From the NCBI RefSeq assembly GCF_050624435.1, contig NC_134535.1:127087731-127151730 (forward strand): DNA of 64,000 nt, given 5' to 3'. The position numbers and the translations under genes were made by a program. The notes beneath the pieces are model-generated. The model saw nothing but the letters and a program-made list of their open reading frames with translations. It was not told the origin of the DNA and did no database searches. Shown piece after piece: positions 42,401 through 54,400 of the stretch (its first letter is position 1; every line of letters begins with the position of its first letter). This DNA comes from Tenrec ecaudatus. Its lineage: Eukaryota; Chordata; Mammalia; Afrosoricida; Tenrecidae.

Positions 42401-45400
42401 GCCCAAGGCAGCACTCGGCCCAGAAGGGATCCTCCCCTCCTACGTCCCTGGAGAATGGCAGCAGGGCCAGGTGTCACCTGCTTCTGCCCCCACCCCTGGC
42501 ACACTCACTTGCTCAGCACACAATTTGGTTGCTATCTTTAGTAGTCTTGGTGTTTGTTTGAGGACAAACCCTGCCAGCTGGGATATGCGGCAGGGGCAGC
42601 ACCTGAGCCTGGGTCAGCCCACATTTGCTACTTGAATTGCTTTCACCGTCACCATCAGAACTACTTCACACCTGTAGTTTCCATGGGGGCCTCTGACTCT
42701 GCCTTCCCTCCTGCCGCCCTCTTCATGGACACGGAGTGCCTCATAAACTTGAAGGGACTGCTCTACTTTGCCCCACAGGCTTGCTATGAGCAGGCTTAAT
42801 AGCTAGGAGTTTGATCTGATCTTTTTTGGTATTCTGAAACCAGTAGCCCTGGTGGCCCTGTGGGTTAAGCATTGGGTGGCTCACTGAAAGGTTGGCAGTT
42901 TGACCCCAACATTTGCTTCCCAGTAGAAAGATGGAACAATTTGCTTCTGTCAAGATTACAACCTTGGGAACTTTGTCAGAGTTCTGATTTAGCCAGAATT
43001 TGGTTAGAATCAGATTCCTTCGACATCTCTCCTGGCTGTCAGAATCAAGCGGCAGCTCTTTAGCATGGTTTCTTTTTCAACCCTACCATCCCACACCCTT
43101 CTGCCCACTCCCTGTGATTTTGTGTGTGTGTAATTTATTTTTCTTGTTGAGGATGTGCACCACAGAACATACACCAATTCAACCATTCCTCCATGTACAG
43201 TTCAACGGCACTCATGATCTTGGTGTTGTAGTTAGGTGCCGCGTAACCATTCTCATACTTCTTTCGGTCCCCTAAGGCTCTCATCGAATCTTTCGAGTTG
43301 CCGCCATCAATTTAATTTCATCTAGGTAGATCTTAAATGAGCACATTCTTTTCTGTACTTATTTATTTTTAAGGCCACATTCTTTACTAGCTTAGTCAAA
43401 CTACTTTTTAGCCAAACTTTGGGGATATTTCTGGTTTAGGTATAATCTTCTTTTTAGTAGCGGCTTTATTGAGATCTAATTCATGTAGCTTAACATTCAC
43501 CTTGTAATGTGTACAATCCAGTGGTTTCTGTTATATCCACTGAGATATGTAACCACCACCACCATCATCAACTTTTAGAACATTTCCATCAACCTGAAAA
43601 GAAGCTCATACCCATTAGCAGTTTCTCCTCATTCCCCTGATAGCCAGGGAGCCACTAATACACTTTCCAGATCTCCATGGATTTACCTATCCTGCATGTT
43701 TTATATAAACGGAATCATGCAATATGTGGCCTTTTATGGCTGCCTTCATTGATGTAGCATAATCCTTTTGTGATTCTGCCATATCATCACGTGTATCGGA
43801 ACCTCCTTCTCTTTTATGGCCAAAGACCATGCCTTTGTTTGACTCCCATCTTCTGTTCATGAGATGGGAGGCATGTAAGTTGTTTCCACACATTGGCTAT
43901 CATGAATCCTGCTGCTGACCCTTCATGTGTGAGTGTTGGTGTGGACGTAGGCTCGTCATGGCCTTGAGGACAGAGCTCTGGGTGGAATGGCCGGTGAGTG
44001 CCGTGGTTAAGCACTTGGCAGTTTGAACCCACCCAGTCGCTCCGCAGAAGCAGAAGCAGGGACTCGGTGCTCTGCTCCAGGGAAGGTGGCAGCCTCAAAA
44101 ATCCCAGGGGCAGTTCTGCCCTGTCACCTGCATGGTGTCGCCTGACAGGGACTCGGCCGCACCTAACGACAACAGCCTGGCGACTGTGTTTCAGGGTGTG
44201 AGGGTCCGTGCAGCTGCGTTCTCGAAGTGGCTGACCATCTTATAATCCCGGCCGCCAGGAGAGGCCCAGTGTCTCCACATTCTCCCCAGCATGTCTTTGT
44301 CACGCTACCCCTATGCTCCCCTGTAACCTTAATATCTCCCTCCTCTCAGTGCCATCGAGGCGAGGAGGACTCAGTGACCCCACAGGGCAGAGGAGAACTG
44401 CCCCTGTGAGTTTCCCAGACTGGAACTCTTTACAGGAGTAGAAAGCCCCATTTTCACCTCCACCTGAGGGGTAATTGGTGGTTTTGAACTGCTCACCTTG
44501 TGGGTCACAGCCCAATGTGTAACCACTACGCCAGGGCTCCTAAATTGTCGTAGTACGTTTACAGAGATCAACCGCCATCAAGTCAGTTCGGACTCGGAGT
44601 GACCCAAATCAGACTGCCGAGGTTGTCGATCTTAGGCACTTGAGCTGCTGCCCTTGTAGTTAGCGGCCAATGCTAGGCGCCGTTCTAAGTATAATCTAAA
44701 CCTTCCAACACCCCTGTGACGTAGGCACTGCCATTGTCCTCATTTGACAGAGGAGGAAACCGAAGGAGCCAGAGATGGTGGAATTTGTTTGACCCCTGAG
44801 CTAATAATTGTTAAGGGTGGAATTCAAATCACCAGTAGTTTAGCTCCAGGTTCTGTGATTGTAATTGTTGGGTTCTACTGCCTCTCTTAGATAATGATGC
44901 TAATAGGCTTAATGTGTGCCCTGTCCTGTGTATTAAAATGCGTGTTTGATTTTCACAATTGGTATTGAGCCACCTGTCTCTCTTTTACCTTACCTTGTCC
45001 ACTGAGCTCTATGTTTTTAAAATCCATCCATAGTACGCCGCTTCCAGCTGCCCGAGGCTGCCCACGGCGTGATAGCATGCATTCACAGATTTGCACTGTC
45101 TGCTCTCCCAGGGAGCTGCAGCCTCTCTTTGACCACTCCCTAACCCAGCCTGTCCAGCTGCTAACTGCAAGATCAGGAGTTCTAAACCACCAGCCAGTCC
45201 AGCTGCTAACTGCAAGATCAGGAGTTCTAAACCACCAGCCAGTCCATGGGAGAAAGATGAGGCTTTCTATTCCTGTCAAGATTTACAGCCTCAGAAACCC
45301 ACCGGAGACGGTTCTACACGGTCCTATAAGGTTGATGACTTTGAAGGTTTTCTGTGCTTGTTTTTTAAGCACTTCCTCGAAGATGCTTCAGTGCTTCAGC

Positions 45401-48400
45401 TAATGCTAACGATAATAATAGCAACAAAAACAAAACCCATGGCCATCAAGTGAATTCTGAATCGTGACCACCGTGCAGGATAGAACGGAGTGGCTCCTTT
45501 GGGTTGTTGAGGCCAAATCTCTACGGGAGCAGACAGAAGAGTGGCTGCTGGGTTTTGAACTGCTGACCTTGTAAAACCTGATGCTTAACCTGCGTCACCA
45601 GGGCTCCTTACTAAGAACAGTAGCTCACACTGACTCTGCTTTTGTTCTTCAAGGACACAGGCATATTCCAGACCACCTAGTTCCAATGTCCTCATGTTAC
45701 AGATGAGGCGCTTAGAAAAATGACTTGCTCAAACTTATACAGCCAGAATCCAGACTCCCCACCTCTTATTTATGCCTATCTTCTGCTCCCTCCTCTTCCT
45801 CCTCCTCCCTCTTCGTTCTTCCCTGCCGCTCACTCACAGACCAAAGTCCGTCTCTCTTTCCCTTACTCCATCACCAGCTCCAAGATAGCAGGCTAGTTGG
45901 AACACAGGTGCCCCTGTGCCCCAGTGCCATGCCCTTTACTGGTGTCATTCCTTCCTCTAACCTTGCTCTCTTCCACCTCTCCATTTCATTCACTCAACAA
46001 ATAGTCATTGACTATCTCCTAAATGGGCGGTTATGTATTGGGCTTTGATCTGAATGGTCAGAAGTTCAAAACCACCAGCTGCTCCTCAGGAGAAAGAATG
46101 GGCTTTCTATTCCCATGGACAGTTACAGTCCCTGAAGCCCAAGAGGATGGGGGTGGAGTGCTCACTGTGAGTCAGCACTGACTTGATGGCAATGAGAGTA
46201 AATGGGAAGAAAATGATCCTGGTGACACTGTGGGTTAGGCACTGGGCTGTGAACTGTAAGGTTGGTGGTTCAAACATACAAGCCTCTCTACAGGAGAAGG
46301 TTGAGGCTGTCTGCTCCCATAAAGATTTATAGTCTTGGAAACCCTCTAAAGGGCTGCTGTGAGCTGGAATTGAGTTGATGGCTGGATTAGTCTGAGTGAA
46401 CTAGAGGAACAAATCCAGAGAAACTCATATGTATGTAAGAGAGAGCTTTATATCAAAGAGTAATTGTATATTGGGAAAACATCCCAGCTCAGTCCAGATC
46501 AAGTCCACAAGTTGATCGATATTAGCCCATATGTCTGATACCAGTCTATATAGTCCTCTTCAGACTCATGCAACACATGCAATGACGCTGAACGCAGGAA
46601 GATCACAGGCCAGTGGGTGGAAAGTCTTGTGGATCCAGTGGTGGTGGAAGCATCTCAGCACTGGGTGGGTCTCCACGTGGCTCCTCCAGGACCAGGGCTC
46701 TGTCTCCATCAGCGCAGTTCCATCTGGCTTGTCAACAGGGATGTGAAGCAGAGTGCGTGGGTGTCCCGCCTCCAGGGAGGAAGACAAGGGTTTCCAGAGT
46801 CCTCAGGAAAAGGCCATGCCCACACAGAGGCACCAATGGCTATGACCTGATTGACAGTCTAGACTCCACCCCTTCCTCAAGTTGGCAGATTCTGTAACAA
46901 CCACAGTGGCAGTGAATTTTTTTTGGCTTATATCAGAAGAAAATAGTCGTGGTGCTTCCATGGATTAAGCATTGGGCTCCTAACCACAAGGTCTGTGGTT
47001 CAAGGCTATCAACTGCACCGTGGGAGAAAACTGAGGCTGTCTGCTTCTGTAAAGATTTACAGTTTTGGAAATCCTGGCAGAAGTTCTTGCGTTCAAAATC
47101 ACCCCCCTGGTAGTGGTTTTTGGTTTGGATTGTAAGGGAAGAACTTGACACATAGCCGAGAGGGTACTAAGACAATCTAGAGATCAGAGTCGAGGCTCTG
47201 TCCTCAAGGGGCTCACAATCCGATTGAGGAAGCAAGCCGTGTAAGAAGTTACTGTGTTTCCCATAATACAGCGCTGCATCACGAGAGAGGCCATGTAGCA
47301 ACACATAAACCCAGGCGAGTGAGGCTGGGTGTCTTCGCGCACTGGCAAGTAGATGACCTGGGCCTGAGCTCCAGGTTTGCCAGTTCTGGGTGTGTCTCCT
47401 TGTGCCCACTACTTGACCTCACTAAGCCTCAGCTGCCTCCTCGGTGACGTAGGGGTGATACGCTCACAGGCCGTTTGTGTAAAACGCCCAGCAGCGTGCG
47501 GCACATGCTTGGAGTGGGTGATCCGGAAGCAGATGGCTCAGAAAGGCACACCTGTGGCAGGGATTTGAGGGAGTGCAGCTTTTCCTCGGTGGTCTTACCC
47601 CCCTGTTCCCACTGACCCCTGACTCTCCTCCCTCTCTCCTGACAAGGAATTATTCTCAGTCCTACCACTTGATGTACGGGAACTGCTACACCTTCAATCA
47701 CAAGAACAACTCTAACCTCTGGATGTCCTCTCTGCCTGGGATCAACAACGGTGAGCCCCTGGCCCTCCCTTCCCTGCACCCCAGACCCGGCCTCCACGCG
47801 CGTCGCTAGCACTGCACCATGTGTTAGTCTGGGTAGTCTAGAGAAACAAATTCATAGACACTCACATGTGCCTAAGGAAACACTTTATATACAAGAGCAA
47901 CTGAACATTAAGAAAGCATCCCTGTCCAGTCCAGACCAAGTTCTTAAGTCTGATACTAGCCCATATGCACAATACCAACCTATAAAGTCCTCTTCAGACT
48001 CACAAAACACATGTTATGATGCCGAATGCAGGACGATCACAGGCCAGTGGGCAGAAAGTCTTTGGATCCAGTGGTGTTGTAAGCATCTCAGTGCTGGCAG
48101 GGGTCTCTGTGTGGCTTCTCCAGGTCCAGGATTCTGGCTACATCAGGGTAGGTCCTTGTGACTTCTCCTCAGGGATGTCTTGTCAGCCTTCTTAGTAGAG
48201 AGTCTCCAAGGAAGTGAGCTGAGAGAGAGAAGTGTCTCCTACCTCGAAGGAGGAAATACCAGAGTTCCTCGAATTCTCAGGAGAAGGCCAAGCCCATGCA
48301 GAGGCCTCATTGTTTATATCTTGATTGACAGGCCAGACTCCACCCCTTCGCTCGTAATCCTCTCAAAATGACACCAGATTATGTAACTACCACACACCAC

Positions 48401-51400
48401 CAGGGAGCACATCTTCGACTCCAGCTCAGGGGTGGTCAAATTCATTTGTAGGTCCTCCTGGCCTTGATGCCCTGGGATCATTAGCAACTAGGCAAGGTGG
48501 ATGGGTAGCTTTCTAACTCCAGAGCCTTCTCCACAATCCTTGCTCTCTCCCATGCCCCCAGGCCTGTCCCTGGTGCTGCGCACAGAGCAGAATGACTTCA
48601 TCCCACTGCTGTCCACGGTGACGGGGGCCAGGGTCATGGTGCACGGGCAGGACGAGCCTGCCTTCATGGACGATGGTGGCTTTAACTTACGGCCTGGCGT
48701 GGAGACCTCCATCAGCATGAAAAAGGCAAGGAAGCTGACGGGGGACCAGGGAGGAGAGCCTCCTGTTGGGAAGGGCCTGGGAGATGAACTTGAACGCCAA
48801 GAAGACTGTGGAATGGAAGGAGATCCTGTCGGGTGGGCACTGAGCCTGGGGAGGTCTTCAGGGGCTGGCAGAGTGAGCATTGAGGGGTAGGGCCACGGGA
48901 AGTGGACTCTGGGAGAGGAGATGCTGAGAAAAGGGCCAGAGGATGTTCAGGAATGGCTTTCTCTGGGTCTGGCACCCTTGGAAGTGAGCCCGGGATGGGC
49001 AGTGGGGGCTGCTGGGAACGCATGTTTGGAGGAGGTAAGCTGAGAGAAGAGCCTGGCAGGATAGGCGATACCCCTGGGGCTGAGGGAAGAGCCAGTCTGG
49101 GCCGTGGCCTGGGCCACTTGCTCTGACTTCTCACCTCCTGGAATGGGGGTTTATAGGAAGCCCTGGACAGACTTGGGGGCAACTATGGTGACTGCACTGA
49201 GGATGGCAGCGACGTCCCCGTCAAGAACATTTATTCTTCGAACTACACACAGCAGGTGAGGTCCCACCCGCACGCACGCACGCACCGAGGAGAGTGCTGT
49301 GTGAAGGTGGGTCCTGGGGGAAGGCTGGTGGAAAGAGCTGGAGGCGCAGGGCAGAGAGATGTCCTGCTCGTGTCCGGCTGGTGGGGTGGGGGGTGGGGGC
49401 GGGGGGGAGGTGGTTCATCGGGCCGGAAGCCCCTTCCCTCTTCATTCTCCTCTCTTCCAGGTGTGTATTCACTCCTGCTTCCAGGAGAACATGATCAGGG
49501 AGTGTGGCTGCGCTTACATCTTCTACCCAAAGCCCCACTCGGTGGAATACTGCGATTACTGGAAGCACAGCTCCTGGGGTGAGACTCCCCTGCCCCTCCC
49601 CACCTCAATCCAGGACTTTCCCGTGAGCTCTCTCCTTTCCCTGTGGAGATGGCCTACGGCTGCCACCAGCCCTGATACATTCACTCTCTCACACTTGCTT
49701 TTCAATGAGCTGTCTCCTCTGTCTCTCTCTTTTCTCTCGATTACCGTTTTCTCTGTTTTGGCTTCTGTATGTCAAGGAATTGCACCCCCCTCACCTCACC
49801 GCCCCCCCCCCCCCCTTTAAAAAAATAACCTGCAGTGCAAGGAAACCAGAGGTCTGGAGGCAGGTCTCAAGTAGGAAGGGGCCAGCTGTTCTGGTGACCC
49901 CGCACGCTGTCCATGGAGGCTTCAGTCCTTGGCCTGCCAACCGCCCCTCCAGCCCCCACCCCCAGGGGATCTTAGCTGGGAGGGCTCTTGCCAACGCCTT
50001 GGGCAGCTGCTGGGAAGGGCAGACAATTCACAGGGACACAGGAAGCCAAGAGTGGAAGTCCCAGGTATTGAACTCCTTCCTTCACACTCGCTAGTTCATG
50101 CGTGTCCTGCAGGGTCCATCCTGAATGCCTTCCACAGTACAGGCCTCTGCCTTTAAATCAAACGCCCCTTACCAGAAGTGATGGTGGACCCGTTTCTTCC
50201 CCATAGGAGAACACAGTAAGAAAGTTGGGGGCCAGTACTGGAAGACCCTCTGTCTCCTGCTCTAGGGAAGAAAGGTCCCTCTTTGGGTCTCTATTGCAGT
50301 TGTTCAGTGACACTGGCAGCTGAGAGAAAGAGCAAAAATCGCTAACGAAGAGAAATAGGCAGCACATCCTGATGCATGTGTTCTTGTCTAGCCAGAGGTG
50401 GCGTTGGCTGGCACAGTCGACCCTCCCCAGGTTCCCTGGGCCTCTCCCACAGGGTGGGGGAGGGGGTAGCGGATGCTGGGAGAGAAGGAGTCTTCCCACT
50501 GCTCAGGAAGCAGGGCCGGACCTGGTGCACTTGGGGCATCCTGTCTCCTTTCCTCCTGAAGAATTGTTTACTCGGACTTCCCAACCTTGGTTCTGCCCGT
50601 GTGTCTTTCTGCTTGACTTCTTTCCTGGGTCCACTAAAACCCCAAATGCTTCCCTTGCTGCCTCTACTTCCTGTCTCTCTGACCTTAGAGCACATCAGAA
50701 GTGGAGGGAAATTTGGAGGCCACCGCATGCCACCTTTTCTTTGCTCATATGAGCAAACTGAGGCCCGGAGGGTGGGGTGAGGAGGACATTCCACATCACA
50801 GGACATGCAGAGCCCAGACTCCTAGCCCCCGACCCCCACTCCCAAGCCATTATTTCTAGGTTGCTGGACCTAGAAATATTTATTGCTGGGGAGTTGTGAG
50901 GATTGGGGTAAGGAACTGACAGCTAACGGTCAGGTCTGCTGAGTTTCCTAAGGATGGCGTCCTTCCCAGAGAACAACACCGGCGGCTTCCCATTCTGCTT
51001 AATTTTAGTTCCTTGGCTCTGGCAGATGAAGGTGTTTGGGTGAGAAATGGCCCCCGCTCCCCCAGGCTGGGGGGTGTAAGTAGGGGATCTGAGTGGCTAC
51101 ATAGAGCAAGGACAACGTAATCATCTTCATCTTACCTGGGAAACAGGGAGTGAAATCTATAACCCCACTCTCCCCTGCCACTCCCAATCGCTTATGTTTC
51201 CATTTAGTTTGGCGAGCAGGGGTCAGCCAACTTTAGAGATTGGAAGAGCTAATTCTGTCCCTCATAACAATTTAAAAATCATTTGAGAGCCCTAAATAGA
51301 TCTTGACAAACAAATCACCATTCTCCGAATCATATCCTTTAAATTCCTTTCTGATTTACTTTAGAGCTACACGTATGTACTGGAAGAGCCGCTGCCGGTG

Positions 51401-54400
51401 GCTGTCAAGCCGTAGCTCGCCGACCCCAGTGGTAGAGGGAGCCTTTCATGGAAGCGTAGGGTGTACGCTGGACAGTATGGGACTCTGCCACCCCTTTTCC
51501 AAAGAGACTGTGCCGTTTCACCATCCCACCGGCAACATAGGAGTTTCCTAGCCAAACGCTCTTCGAAATGAGTATGTTTGCTTATGCCATTTCAGCAGGT
51601 GTGCGTTGGGGCCCAACCGAGGGCACATATACTAAAATGCTCCCCATTCCAGCCACTTTCACAGTACAGTTCGGTGACATGAATTATGGTCACGAAGTTG
51701 TCCAACCAGCACCACCATCCGTTTCTAGATTTACCGTATAGACTCGAATATAAGCCGACTCGAGTAGAAGCCGAGGTACCTAATTATTACCTGGGAAACC
51801 AGAAAAACTGATTGACTCGAGTATAAGCCTAAGGTGGAAAATGCAGAAGCTAGTGGCGAGTTTCAGTAATCAAAACAAATGAAAATAAAATTACTAAAAA
51901 TGGAGCCATCAGTGGGGTAACGTATTTAAATATTTATTTCAAATAAAAAACATAAATAAAAGGACAAGTCATTTAACATTAGTAAACCAGCAGAGTAAGT
52001 GGAAAATAGGTTCAACAAAAACAATAAGGTATCAACAATGAAGCCTTAAGAGTACTATTTCCTGAGCTCAATCAGCAACCAAGCTAAAATGTAAAGAGTT
52101 AAAATCCTTCAAAACTGGATTCCTCATCATCATCCGTATCCCAGTGCAGAGCTTCAGCTGGTGTGAGGTCATCATAGACGCTGTCCTCACTGAGATCGCC
52201 GTCATCACCATCACTGCTGTCATTTTCATATAAAGCGCAGTCTTCACTGCCATCCACAGCATTACTAATACTACATTTCTGGAAGGCACGTCACACCATT
52301 GTCTTCTGGAATGTCTTCCCATGCATCTCAAAACCCTCTTTGCTATTAACTCTGTGTCAGGCTTCATGAGATTTCCTCCTTTTGTTAGTTGGGCTTGACC
52401 AGATGACATCCACTCATGCCACATCCTTTGCACACGGTCTTTAAAAGGCTTATTCAAAGGTACATTCAAAGCCCTGCAGTGTCAGCAGGGCTTTGAATGA
52501 ACAGCGGAGAAATGACAATCACCCATGAGATGACGGGCACGCGTCCTGTTACCTCAGGGGGGTGGGCAGCGAGATGTTATACCTCGCTGGGGTACCACTG
52601 ACCCGTGTATAAGCCAAACCCGCAGCACATTTTTTTTGTGCTGAAAAACTTGGCTTATACACGAGTATATATGTTATTTAATCACCCCCAATAGAAACTT
52701 AGTACCACCCCTACGCAGCATCTTCTTCTATTTTGGGGGTAACAATTTTATTGATATTCAATTCATATACCATACAATTGACTCATTTAAAGAATACAAT
52801 TCATTTTGTTCTTTTAGTATAGTCTGAGTTTGTGCGGACCCCACCCCCTAACTAAATTGTACAAGGTGGGGCATGTTTTCATCATCAGAAACCTCACACC
52901 CATCAGCCTCTCTCCAACCCCTCTTTCCTTTTGTGCCCCACTATATCCTCAGACACCAGGAGCACGCATCTATTTCTTATTCCTATGGAGTTGCCCGTCA
53001 CGGACAGTTCACTCCATGGGGGATCCAACACGGGGCCTTTGGAATGGCCTCTTCCCCTTGGCCCAATGTTTTCAGCCCCGAATCTGCTTGTCGTTCCTCC
53101 TCGCGGCTCAGTCATGTTTTATGTCCCCCAGGTCATTCGTGATGAACCGTGGGGTTGTTTCTAGCTATTAGCCATGAGGCTGCGACGAAAGTTCCTTCAC
53201 ATTTCTGGGTGGGATAGCTTTTCAATTCTTCTACGTGCTCAGGAGTGGAGTCTCTGGGTCCTAGGGTAACTTGAGGTTGAACCCCTTTAGAAACTGCCGG
53301 ACTCATTTTCCTAAGTGGCGGCGCCCCTTTACAGTTAGTCCCACCAGCAGTAGAGCAGGGTGCCAGGTTGTCTACGCGTTTGCCAGCACTGGTCTGTTAG
53401 ATGATAGCTTAGGTTTTCCTCTCTCGTACAGAGGTAAGCATCTCAGAGACCCAAAGTGGGACTCTACCCTCTCCCGGAGGGGCTCTGGGAGCCAGGGTGG
53501 GCTCCACGGCTGTGTGTTGGGTGTTTGTTTCTTCCCCAATGGGTGTGAGATGGCATCTTCTTGTTCTTACACAACCAACCTTTCCATGTTTCGTTTTGAC
53601 TTCTGAAAGCTTTGTTCATTTCTTCCACATCTTGACACACTTATGTTCTTGTTTTGAGCTTCATCTCTTCCCTGTCTTTCTTTTTTTATGCCTAGTTCTC
53701 CTCAATCCCTTAAAAAATCATTTTATTGGGGCCTCATACAAGTCTTCTCACAATCCATCCATCCAACCATTGTGTGATGTGCATTTGGACATTTGTTGCC
53801 ATCATCCTTTTCAAAACATTTTCTTTCTACTTGAGCCCTTGGTACCAGCTTCTCATTTTCCCCCTCCCTCCCTCATGAACCCTTGATAATTTATAAATTA
53901 TTATTATTTTTTCATGTCTTACACTGACCGATGTTTCCCTTCACTCACTTTTCTGTTGCCCATCCCCCTGGGAGGTGATTACATATAGAGATCATTGGTA
54001 TTGGTTCCCCCTTCTCTTCCCCCCTTCCCCTTCTGGTATGGCTACGCTCAATATTGGCCCTGCGTAGTCTTTCCTGTCTTTCTATGCTGCACAAATAAAG
54101 CACCATCATCACACCCTAGGGTGTCTGGTGAAGCGAGAGCAGGACCATCTGGGGTTTGGGGTTCAGAAGGTGGTGGTGCCCTGGGGAACTGGGCTCCTCT
54201 CTGTACCTACAGGCTACTGCTTCTATAAGCTCCAGGTGGCCTTCTCCGAGGACAGCCTGGGCTGTTTCACCAAGTGCCGACAGCCATGCAGGTGAGTGTC
54301 CCTTCCCCCAGGTTGCAGGTCGGGCAGCTGGGGTTGACTGGGGGTGGGGGGAGGATGGGCAAGCAGCTAAGTGTTTTCAGTGGGGGAGCGCTGTCACTGA

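Noticed and set aside
45151-45240. CRISPR-like direct repeats
   Set aside because: Two abutting 45-bp units without spacers inside a SINE in a mammalian intron.
52068-52469. 133-codon minus-strand frame as a host gene
   Set aside because: It lies within the inverted repeats of the pogo-like transposon and is a transposase remnant.
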